A stretch of DNA of 22,586 nucleotides, from NCBI GenBank assembly GCA_002299125.1, contig DBNU01000118.1, forward strand, positions 1 through 22,586, read 5' to 3'. Every line of letters begins with the position of its first letter. Positions within the stretch are counted from its first letter, which is position 1. Of this stretch, positions 7,983 through 14,473 are shown one piece after another. Under the pieces are notes generated by a model. The model worked only from the letters and a program-made list of their open reading frames with translations. It was not told the DNA's origin and made no database searches. The translations under genes and the position numbers were made by a program. The DNA comes from Proteobacteria bacterium UBA664. Its GTDB lineage: Bacteria; Pseudomonadota; Gammaproteobacteria; UBA7966.

Positions 7983-8810
7983 ATGTCCAGCCACCCCACC
8001 CGCCGTCTGTTCGCCATCGCGGTGCTCTGCGCCGCCAGCCAATCCGCTCTGGCCACCTCCCGCTGGACCTTCGGCTGCGGCTCCGCGGGGCTACCTGCCT
8101 GCGGCGGCACGGTGGGCGCCTCGCAGACCTACTCGGCCACCGGAACCGCCACCGCCAACACCGCAAGAGTCTCCGGTTGGGCGAACACCGGCACGGTGGG
8201 CGACAACAGCCAACAGCGGCTCGCGAGTGGCTCAATCAGGACCTGGAGTACCGGTCTGGGCGTGACCTCGGCCGGTGAGGCAACGACCTCTCCCAATCAC
8301 GCCCTCGATTCCTCGGGTCCGGATGAGTTCGTGCTGGTGTCCTTTGCCCAGGCGGTGAATCTCACCAACGTGGGCATCGGCTGGTTCAACACCGATTTCG
8401 ACATCACGGTGCTGGCCTTCACCGGCAGCGGCACGCCGAACCTGACCAACAACACCCTGAGTGCTGCTGACCTCGCGGGGGGCGCCACGACCGGCCTCAT
8501 CAACGGTGGCTGGACCCTGGTCGGCAACCGCGGCAATGCCTCCGCGACCTCGGTAGGCGGCGTGCAGAATTACACCATCGCCAACAACATCAGCTCCAGC
8601 CATTGGCTGATCGGTGCCTACAACACCGGCGTGGGCGGCACCAACGAAGGCTGGACCACCGGCGACGACTTCTTCAAGTTGCTGCACGTCGGTGGTCTCA
8701 CCACTCCGGGTGGTGGTGGTGGCGGCGGCACCCCGGTCCCGGTCCCGGGCACCCTGGCCCTCGTCGCCCTGGGCCTGCCCTTCCTGCGTCGCCGGCTGGC
8801 CGTGGCCTGA
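7983..8810 (+). CDS. PEP-CTERM (exosortase-sorted) surface protein, XDP1-like
   Basis: 275 residues from the ATG at 7983, with CGGAG 10 bases upstream; the open frame extends further upstream but the signal peptide fixes this start. The signal peptide ends near residue 24 (SALA/TS). The mature part begins with SRWTFGCG, has a Ser/Thr/Gly-rich body, then PNHALDSSGPDEFVLVSF at 104-121 and GIGWFNTDFDITVLAFTG at 131-148. This pattern recalls the family called exosortase-dependent surface protein XDP1 (from memory, moderate certainty). A glycine run (243-249) links to the sorting tail: PVPVPG (251-256), hydrophobic 257-268, then RRR (269-271). Expected fate: export, cleavage by exosortase, release or anchoring at the surface or biofilm matrix. 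Two cysteines (C32, C40) near the mature N-terminus could pair. A sigma-54-like promoter precedes it and a terminator follows. Confidence 0.82.
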   Translation: MSSHPTRRLFAIAVLCAASQSALATSRWTFGCGSAGLPACGGTVGASQTYSATGTATANTARVSGWANTGTVGDNSQQRLASGSIRTWSTGLGVTSAGEATTSPNHALDSSGPDEFVLVSFAQAVNLTNVGIGWFNTDFDITVLAFTGSGTPNLTNNTLSAADLAGGATTGLINGGWTLVGNRGNASATSVGGVQNYTIANNISSSHWLIGAYNTGVGGTNEGWTTGDDFFKLLHVGGLTTPGGGGGGGTPVPVPGTLALVALGLPFLRRRLAVA

Positions 8811-8836
8811 GCACACGTCTGCAACAGCTTTGTCAT

Positions 8837-8866
8837 GAAGGGGCCCTCAGGGGCCCCTTCGCGTTT
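8837..8866 (+). terminator. Rho-independent terminator after the PEP-CTERM gene
   Basis: GAAGGGGCCC and GGGCCCCTTC form a 10-bp stem around TCAG (8837-8860), followed by GCGTTT. It lies 26 bases after the stop codon. Confidence 0.7.
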
Positions 8867-8920
8867 CAGGCCTTCACACGGCCCAGGTGCCCTCGGTGGT
8901 CACCGGAAAGCGCATCCAGT

Positions 8921-8995
8921 CATCCCCGCGCAGGCGGGGAACCAGTCCCAAGCCCGCGTCGGCGCGACGACTCGGGATGCCCGCCTGCGCGGGCA
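8921..8995. repeat. REP-like palindromes in inverted pair (REPIN-like)
   Basis: Unit 1 (8923-8940): TCCCCGC, loop GCAG, GCGGGGA. Unit 2 (8978-8995): TGCCCGC, loop CTGC, GCGGGCA, in the opposite orientation and flanked by GGGA and ACGACG. The 20 bases at 8921-8940 recur exactly at 20265-20284. Such palindromes are common intergenic repeats in proteobacterial genomes and are mobilised by RAYT-type transposases; none is in this window. Confidence 0.65.
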
Positions 8996-9215
8996 CGACG
9001 AAAGGCCACCACGATGAGATCAACGGGGAACGGGGTCCCCGCCGCAACCTGAGCCCAAATGTCCCTGCCAGCAGGCGGGAGGAATATCCCTCGGACAGGA
9101 CCACGGCTGGACGGGAATTTCTCTTACACTGGCGCGGTCATTGTCCTTGCCGTCGCCCGCTGGGTACGGCGTCGATGCCTGCACCTGGCCGCCCCCCAAC
9201 GCCCCGGGAATCCGG

Positions 9216-9668
9216 ATGAACGCCCGCGCCCCACTGCCCCGCCTCACCCTGCCCCTGCTCGTACCCCTGATGCTCAGCGTCACGCTTGCGAGCGCCCGGG
9301 CGGAGGAACCAGCCTACGAGCCGCTTCCCGAGGGGCTCGAAGCGGCTGCTTACTTCGAGTTCGGCGCAGCAGCGGACAATCGCTGCATGCTGCTGAGTCC
9401 CGGTGGAAAACTCGCCTGGGTACGCAACCGGCATCCCTCGCTGGCGTTGCGCTTTCGGCTGATCCGCATGTATGCCGGTGCACCACAACCTGGGCGGGTC
9501 CTGGGTGTGCTGCCACCAGGTCCCGAGCCCATGAAACTCGGCTGCAGCCGCGTGGCCGAGCGCGAGCAACGCTGGGACGTCGAACGTGCCACTCTCGAAC
9601 CTTGGGAGCCGCCGCCAACCGAGCCCGGCGCGGATGCGGACGCGGACGCGGCAACCACCCCACCCTGA
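9216..9668 (+). CDS. Small secreted protein of unknown function
   Basis: 150 residues from the ATG at 9216; an upstream in-frame start at 9141 would place 25 non-hydrophobic residues before the signal peptide, so the inner ATG is preferred. Signal peptide 1-29 ends SARA/EE. The mature protein is about 120 residues, with two cysteines (C57, C110) that could form one disulfide, a basic aromatic middle (WVRNRHPSLALRFRLIRMY), and a Pro/Asp/Ala-rich tail with an ADADAD-like run. I do not recognise a family. It is probably periplasmic or extracellular. The next gene starts 113 bases downstream and also encodes a small exported protein with two cysteines, so they may form an operon. Confidence 0.62.
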   Translation: MNARAPLPRLTLPLLVPLMLSVTLASARAEEPAYEPLPEGLEAAAYFEFGAAADNRCMLLSPGGKLAWVRNRHPSLALRFRLIRMYAGAPQPGRVLGVLPPGPEPMKLGCSRVAEREQRWDVERATLEPWEPPPTEPGADADADAATTPP

Positions 9669-9781
9669 AGCCCGCCCCCAATCGTCCTGCTGCGAACCTC
9701 CGAAACCCCTCCCCGCCGGAACTTTCCGCCGCAATGTCGACCGCAGATCCCCCCCGCCCTTACCCTCGAGGAAGCACCCGC

Positions 9782-10171
9782 ATGAAACCGCTCCTGCTCA
9801 TCACCCTGATGTGGGCAATACCCAGCCTCGCGCCCGCCACAGAGTCTGCGGCGCAAGCTGAAACCCGGCTGCCGGATGCACTCAGCGAGGCCGAACGTGC
9901 GGACATGATCACGGCAGCCAATGCCTACAGCGAATGTCTGATAGCGGAGGCGAGCCGTAGCGAGGAGGAGCCGGATCCCCGCGTCATCGCTGATGCCGCG
10001 ATGGGGGCCTGCGCTGACCGCCTGCAGGCGCTCGGAGCGCTGTTGACCGCGCTGAGGCTGGATCCGGGATACGCGGAAGGTTTCCGTCGCCAGACCCGTG
10101 ACCGCGCCGCCCGCAGTCTGCTCGGGCTCATCATGCAGGTGCAGGGGCAGAAGCCGCTCGCCCCGCATTGA
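9782..10171 (+). CDS. Small secreted helical protein of unknown function
   Basis: 129 residues from the ATG at 9782, with GAGGAAG upstream near 9768-9774. An N-terminal hydrophobic stretch (residues 3-17) acts as signal peptide, cleaved around residues 19-26. The mature part looks largely helical: SEAERADMITAANAYSECL, then DPRVIADAAMGACADRLQAL. Cysteines C52 and C77 stand 25 residues apart in two predicted helices and could be joined by a disulfide in a helical hairpin. No catalytic motif is visible and I recognise no family. Probable location is the periplasm. Convergent with rppH, whose stop lies 56 bases away. Confidence 0.62.
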   Translation: MKPLLLITLMWAIPSLAPATESAAQAETRLPDALSEAERADMITAANAYSECLIAEASRSEEEPDPRVIADAAMGACADRLQALGALLTALRLDPGYAEGFRRQTRDRAARSLLGLIMQVQGQKPLAPH

Positions 10172-10227
10172 GTCGCAGCAGTCGCCCGCTCGGCCAGCAG
10201 ATTCCGCTCTCGACAGACCGAATTACC

Positions 10228-10785
10228 CTACCGGCCGGTCGCTCCAGTCAATCCGGCCAGCGCGTCCTCCCCGCGGTCATCCGCCCAGCCGGGTGGAACA
10301 GGCGGGTCGCAATCGTTGAACAACACCGGGGCGAGTTCAGTCAGCGCCTTCCGGTACACTCCACGCTTGAAGGAGACGACCTCCCTGACCGGCTGCCAAT
10401 AATCGACCCACCGCCAGGAATCGAACTCCGGGTGCTGGCTGTGGTTCAGCTGCACATCGCTCTCGTCACCGACAAAACGCAGCACATACCAGATCTGCTT
10501 CTGGCCGATGCACACCGGGTGACGGTCGTAGCGGATGAAACGCCGCGGAATGCGATAGCGCAGCCAGCGGCGAGTACTGCCCATGAGCTCGACGTGTTGC
10601 GGCAGAAGCCCCGTTTCCTCGGCGAGCTCGCGATACATGGCGACGTCCGGGGACTCACTGCCCTTGACACCACCCTGCGGAAATTGCCACGCATCCATCC
10701 CACGACGGCGGGCCCAGAAGACCTCGCGCTGCCGGTTAGCGAGGATGATACCGACATTGAGACGGAAGCCGTCCGAATCGATCAT
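10228..10785 (-). CDS. rppH: RNA pyrophosphohydrolase RppH (Nudix)
   Basis: 185 residues from the ATG whose complement is at 10783-10785; an upstream in-frame start at 10809 adds eight residues not seen in the family, which begins MIDxDGFR. The Nudix box spans residues 38-60 (GGVKGSESPDVAMYRELAEE then TGL), with the metal-binding REXXEE glutamates. WQFPQGG precedes it and YDRHPVCIGQKQIWY (86-100) is typical of RppH. The enzyme removes pyrophosphate from the 5' triphosphate end of mRNA, which starts RNase E-dependent decay. It acts in the cytoplasm. The C-terminal 25 residues are family-variable. A HAD phosphatase gene diverges from it, a pairing also known in Pseudomonas. Confidence 0.96.
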   Translation of the reverse strand: MIDSDGFRLNVGIILANRQREVFWARRRGMDAWQFPQGGVKGSESPDVAMYRELAEETGLLPQHVELMGSTRRWLRYRIPRRFIRYDRHPVCIGQKQIWYVLRFVGDESDVQLNHSQHPEFDSWRWVDYWQPVREVVSFKRGVYRKALTELAPVLFNDCDPPVPPGWADDRGEDALAGLTGATGR

Positions 10786-10902
10786 TGAGACGCCCTGTGC
10801 CACGCGCATCGGCCCAGTTCAAGCCGGAGATGTTCCCTGCACTTCCGACCCCAAATCCTAGGCTGTCGGAGTCCCTACCGCCAGCCACCCCGGAAAAGGG
10901 CC

Positions 10903-11694
10903 ATGGAGAGGGCGACGACGCTCACGCCAGCACACCCGGGACTTGTGACAACAGCCATCCTAGCGACCATGACATCCGCATCAGAGCCGCCTGACATCCC
11001 TGCTTTGCCGACTGACGCCGTCGCCCTGTTCGATCTGGACCACACGCTGCTCGAGGGCGATTGCGGCCAGCTATGGGTCGAATACCTGGCCGATCGTGGT
11101 CTGGTGGGCGCGGGGACGCTGCGAGCCCAACTGCATGGCTACTATCGCGACTACCACGCCGGCTGCTTCGACATCCTGGCCTATACCCGTTTCCAGCTCG
11201 GGATCCTGGAACAGCTCGGCGGTGCGCACCGGGCTGCGCGCATACGCGAGCTCTGGTGGCACGAAAGCCTGGCACCGCGCCTGCGGCCAGCGGCATGTCG
11301 CGTGCTGGAGGCGCATCGTGCCCGCGGTCATCGGGTGGTGCTCGCCACCGCCACGCACCGCTTTCTCGTCGAGCCGGTGGCCGCGGCACTGGCCGTCGAC
11401 GACCTCATCGCAACCGAGACTTCCCCGGCCGCCGGCACCGGCGAGCATTACTTCCTTGGCCAGGCCGCTTTCGCTCACGGCAAGCTCGAACGGGTTCGGG
11501 TGCTGTGCGCGAGCGCTGGCCTGCGGCTCGAGGCCAGCGCCTTCTACAGCGACTCCCACAACGATCTGCCGCTGCTTGCTGCCGTCGGCCATGCCTTCGC
11601 CGTGAATCCGGATGATCGCCTGGCAGAGCAGGCGCGGGCAGCCGACTGGCACATCCTGGACTGGCGCATGGAGTCAGTCGCGGACATGCCTTGA
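10903..11694 (+). CDS. HAD-superfamily subfamily IB phosphatase (SerB-like)
   Basis: 263 residues from the ATG at 10903, which has GGAA 8-10 bases upstream. An alternative ATG at 10969 gives 241 residues and a start closer to the usual family length, but has no clear ribosome site. Motif I is FDLDHTLLEGD (nucleophile D44, acid D46 counted from 10903). Motif II is the ATAT segment near 11347-11358. Motif III is the lysine in HGKLE, and motif IV is YSDSHNDLPLL near 11545-11577. A helical cap sits between motifs I and II. The layout fits HAD-IB enzymes related to phosphoserine phosphatase; the natural substrate is unknown (a small phosphomonoester). It diverges from rppH across 117 bases and converges with mdh. 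Confidence 0.88.
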   Translation: MERATTLTPAHPGLVTTAILATMTSASEPPDIPALPTDAVALFDLDHTLLEGDCGQLWVEYLADRGLVGAGTLRAQLHGYYRDYHAGCFDILAYTRFQLGILEQLGGAHRAARIRELWWHESLAPRLRPAACRVLEAHRARGHRVVLATATHRFLVEPVAAALAVDDLIATETSPAAGTGEHYFLGQAAFAHGKLERVRVLCASAGLRLEASAFYSDSHNDLPLLAAVGHAFAVNPDDRLAEQARAADWHILDWRMESVADMP

Positions 11695-11698
11695 ACGC

Positions 11699-11748
11699 TG
11701 GCAGTGCGACGCCCAGGCACGACTGCTGCGGGGCGATCCACACTGCCA
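11699..11748. terminator. Inverted repeat between convergent genes
   Basis: TGGCAGTG (11699-11706) and CACTGCCA (11741-11748) are perfect inverted arms 34 bases apart, filling the 64-base gap between the convergent HAD and mdh genes. It could serve as a two-way terminator. The long loop and lack of T-runs make this tentative. Confidence 0.25.
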
Positions 11749-11758
11749 ATGGCCGGAC

Positions 11759-12742
11759 TCAGCCCTCGAACAGATGCTCCACCCCGGACCGCTCTTCGAC
11801 CAATTCCCGCAAGGTGGCATCCATGCGGGCGCGGGAGAAGTCGTCGATGGTGAGCCCGCCAACGATCTCCACCTGCCCGCCGCGGCAAACCACCGGATAG
11901 CTGAAGACGACGCCCTCCGGGATGCCGTAGCTCCCATCCGACGGCACGGCCATGCTGACCCAGTCGCCATCAGCGGTGCCAAGCGCCCAGTCGCGGATGT
12001 GATCGACGACAGCCGCGGCCGCCGACGCGGCACTGGAGGCACCGCGAGCGTCAATGATCTCGGCACCCCGCTTCGCCACCCGCGGGATGAAGTCCTGTTC
12101 GTACCAGCCGCGCTCGACCCGGCCGAGGGCAGGCAGGCCGTCAACGGTAGCGTGAGCGATATCCGGGTACTGGGTGGTGGAATGGTTGCCCCAGATGGTC
12201 ACTCGGCGCACAGCCGTGACGGGAACGCCACAACGAGCAGCCAACTGGGCCTTGGCACGGTTGTGGTCGAGGCGCGTAAGCGCCGAGAAACAGGTCGGGG
12301 CGAGATCGGGCGCGTTGCGCATTGCCGTCAGGGCATTGGTATTGGCCGGGTTGCCGACCACCACCACCTTGACGTTCCGGCTGGCGTGCTCGTTCAGGGC
12401 CCGGCCCTGGACTCGAAAAATCCCACCGTTCTGGGCCAGCAGATCACTACGTTCCATACCCGGACCGCGGGGCTTTGCGCCGACGAGCAGGGCGTAGTCG
12501 GCATCGCGGAAGGCCACCGCCGGATTGTCGGTCACCACCACGCCTGCCAGCAGGGGAAAGGCACCGTCTTCGAGTTCCAGGGCGACGCCGCCCAGTGCCT
12601 TCAGCGCGGGGGTGATCTCCAGCAAGTGGAGGATCACCGGCTGATCAGCACCCAGCATGGCACCGGAAGCAATGCGAAAGACCAGCGCGTAAGCGATCTG
12701 GCCGGCACCGCCAGTGACGACGACTCGAACGGGTGGCTTCAT
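11759..12742 (-). CDS. mdh: Malate dehydrogenase
   Basis: 327 residues. The ATG (complement at 12740-12742) has a good AGGAG site upstream, so the longer open frame to 12952 is not used. The NAD-binding loop is VTGGAGQIAY (9-18). Substrate arginines are R92 and R98 (AKPRGPGMER) and R157 (TRLDHNR), with N131 (GNPANTN) and catalytic pair D159/H187 (IWGNHST). The length and motifs fit the 325-330-residue bacterial malate dehydrogenase type rather than the 312-residue E. coli type. It oxidises malate to oxaloacetate in the TCA cycle. It follows gltA on the same strand after 124 bases, so the two may be co-transcribed; no strong terminator separates them. Confidence 0.97.
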   Translation of the reverse strand: MKPPVRVVVTGGAGQIAYALVFRIASGAMLGADQPVILHLLEITPALKALGGVALELEDGAFPLLAGVVVTDNPAVAFRDADYALLVGAKPRGPGMERSDLLAQNGGIFRVQGRALNEHASRNVKVVVVGNPANTNALTAMRNAPDLAPTCFSALTRLDHNRAKAQLAARCGVPVTAVRRVTIWGNHSTTQYPDIAHATVDGLPALGRVERGWYEQDFIPRVAKRGAEIIDARGASSAASAAAAVVDHIRDWALGTADGDWVSMAVPSDGSYGIPEGVVFSYPVVCRGGQVEIVGGLTIDDFSRARMDATLRELVEERSGVEHLFEG

Positions 12743-12866
12743 GCAGAGCTCCTGGGCTAATTGCGACACGGGCGGTTGGCAAGAAGTGGTGGTGCAGCCG
12801 GGTAGAACCTGATTTGGGCCTCCCGAGCGCACCGGTTGGTGACACACGGCCCTCTGGCCGGTCGCG

Positions 12867-14171
12867 TCAGCGTTCCGAGACAGGAATGTAGTCGCGGCGG
12901 GGCGAACCGACATAGAGCTGACGCGGCCGCCCGATGCGCGTCTCCGGGTCACGAATCATCTCGAGCCACTGGGAGATCCAGCCCACAGACCGGGCCATGC
13001 CGAAGATCACGGTGAACATCGACAGGGGAATACCGAGCGCCTTCAGGATGATGCCGGAGTAGAAATCGACATTCGGGTAGAGCTTGCGCTCGATGAAGTA
13101 GTCGTCTTCCAGGGCGATGCGCTCGAGTTCCAGGGCAATCTTGAAGAGCGGCACATCGATGTTGTCCATCTTGTCCAGCAGATCGTGGCAGACGGAGCGG
13201 ATGATCCTCGCCCGCGGGTCGAAGTTCTTGTAGACCCGATGACCGAAGCCCATCAGGCGGAAGTTGTCCGATTTGTCCTTCGCCCGCTCGATGTAGCGCG
13301 GAATGTTCTGGTAGTGACCGATCTCGTTCAGCATCTGGATGACTGCCTCATTGGCACCGCCGTGGGCCTTGCCCCAGAGGGTGACCAGACCGGCCGCGAT
13401 ACAGGCGAAGGGATTCGCCTCGGCACTGCCCGCGAGACGCACCGTCGAAGTACTGGCATTCTGCTCGTGATCGGCGTGCAGGATGAGCAGCAGGTCGAGC
13501 GCGCGCACGGCGACGGGATCCGGGGTGTAGGGCTGATTGGGGACCGAGAACATCATGTTGAAGAAGTTATCGACGTAACCCTGGGTCAGCGAGGGATAGA
13601 TGAAGGGCTGCCCGCACTGGTACTTGTAGCATTGGGCAGCAAGCGTCGGCATCTTGCCGATGATGCGCAGCGCCGTGAGCTGGCGATCCGCCTCGTCGTA
13701 GAGATCCATGGCCTCGTGGTAATACGAGGACAGCGCACCCATCACACCGACCATGATGGACATCGGGTGGGCATCGTAGCGATAGCCCTGATAGAGGCGG
13801 TTCACCTGCTCGTGAACATTCGACCGGAAATGCACCGCATCCTCGAAACTCCGCATCTGCTCGGCGGTCGGGAGCTCTCCATTCAGCAGCAGGTAACAGA
13901 CCTCCAGATAGCTGCTGTGCTCGGCCAACTGCTCGATGGGGTAGCCGCGATGCATCAGCACGCCTTCGTCGCCATCGAGATAGGTGATGGACGAGCGACA
14001 ACTGCCGGTGACGCCGAATCCCGGGTCAAGGGTGAACATGCCGAGGCCGCTGTGCAGCGAACGGAGGTCGACGACCGGGGCACCGTAGGTACCGTCGATC
14101 ACCGGACATTGGATGCTCTTGCCGGTGGCGCTGTCGGTGAGGGTCACGGTGCGATTGGGGATGTCGGCCAT
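12867..14171 (-). CDS. gltA: Citrate synthase (type II)
   Basis: 434 residues, close to the 427 of E. coli GltA. Catalytic residues are visible: H270 (GKAHGGAN), H311 (GFGHRVYK) and D369 (NVDFYSG). Other family blocks are FTLDPGF (46-52), YLDGDEGVLMHRGYPI (64-79), HADHEQNASTSTVR (232-245) and the end IGRPRQLYVG. The N-terminal extension and length indicate the hexameric type II form that is often inhibited by NADH. It condenses acetyl-CoA with oxaloacetate. The ATG has GGAG 9-12 bases upstream. It is divergent from sucA; the 302-base gap probably holds both promoters. The adjacency to phaAB is noteworthy, since both compete for acetyl-CoA. Confidence 0.98.
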   Translation of the reverse strand: MADIPNRTVTLTDSATGKSIQCPVIDGTYGAPVVDLRSLHSGLGMFTLDPGFGVTGSCRSSITYLDGDEGVLMHRGYPIEQLAEHSSYLEVCYLLLNGELPTAEQMRSFEDAVHFRSNVHEQVNRLYQGYRYDAHPMSIMVGVMGALSSYYHEAMDLYDEADRQLTALRIIGKMPTLAAQCYKYQCGQPFIYPSLTQGYVDNFFNMMFSVPNQPYTPDPVAVRALDLLLILHADHEQNASTSTVRLAGSAEANPFACIAAGLVTLWGKAHGGANEAVIQMLNEIGHYQNIPRYIERAKDKSDNFRLMGFGHRVYKNFDPRARIIRSVCHDLLDKMDNIDVPLFKIALELERIALEDDYFIERKLYPNVDFYSGIILKALGIPLSMFTVIFGMARSVGWISQWLEMIRDPETRIGRPRQLYVGSPRRDYIPVSER

Positions 14172-14261
14172 TGGTAGCGCTCCAGGGATGCGGGGGCCAC
14201 GCTCGACGCGCTCGCGCCTGCGGTTGGCCCGTCAAGTCTGCCGGTGGACTTCGAGGGCCGC

Positions 14262-14291
14262 AGAATAGCCATAGGTTCCGCGATGCAGCAA
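14262..14291 (-). promoter_or_regulatory. Candidate sigma-70 promoter for gltA
   Basis: On the minus strand TTGCTG (complement of 14286-14291) and TATTCT (complement of 14262-14267) are 18 bases apart. Transcription would start near 14255, giving a leader of about 85 bases. Both boxes are only partial matches. Confidence 0.3.
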
Positions 14292-14401
14292 GCCGGTCTC
14301 CCGTGGTCTACCCTGCGTGCAGCACAGTACTCGAATGGCTTGGATGCACGTCCTTCGAGTCCAGGCTGGCCGCGCCCGGTCAAGTGGTGATTTCAGGTCT
14401 G

Positions 14402-14420
14402 AGCGGCGGAATCCGCCGCT
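14402..14420. promoter_or_regulatory. 19-bp perfect palindrome upstream of sucA
   Basis: AGCGGCGGA-A-TCCGCCGCT, 54 bases before the sucA ATG. It could be an operator bound by a dimeric regulator of the divergent TCA-cycle genes, or an RNA hairpin in the sucA leader. No T-run follows, so termination is unlikely. Confidence 0.45.
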
Positions 14421-14473
14421 GGTCGCAAGGTCGGTCGAAAATCCATTCATCGCAGTGAGGTCATCTGAACAGC

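Larger units (their letters stand above)
8811..9215. other. Gene-free stretch between the PEP-CTERM gene and small secreted protein
   Basis: About 400 bases. It holds the terminator at 8837-8866 and a pair of REP-like hairpins (8921-8995). I see no convincing gene; the short frames here lack signal peptides, family motifs or ribosome sites. The promoter of the next gene must lie in the last 200 bases, but no clear -35/-10 pair stands out. Confidence 0.5.
14172..14473. other. Divergent control region between gltA and sucA
   Basis: 302 bases without a gene. They hold a candidate gltA promoter (14262-14291, minus) and a 19-bp palindrome (14402-14420). A clear -35/-10 pair for sucA was not found by eye. 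A GAGG stretch at 14457-14460 is a distant ribosome site for sucA. Confidence 0.6.

Noticed and set aside
8700..8735. GGT/GGC run as a possible microsatellite or frameshift site
   Set aside because: It simply encodes the poly-glycine linker before the sorting tail and the frame continues into a proper tail.
8921..8995. CRISPR-like repeats
   Set aside because: Only two hairpin units in opposite orientation, without regular spacers or cas genes.
8880..9220. Short overlapping frames on both strands in the REP region
   Set aside because: They run through palindromic repeats, lack ribosome sites and have no plausible protein features.
13185..14177. Plus-strand frame opposite gltA
   Set aside because: Citrate synthase on the minus strand carries all catalytic residues; the opposing frame has no family features.
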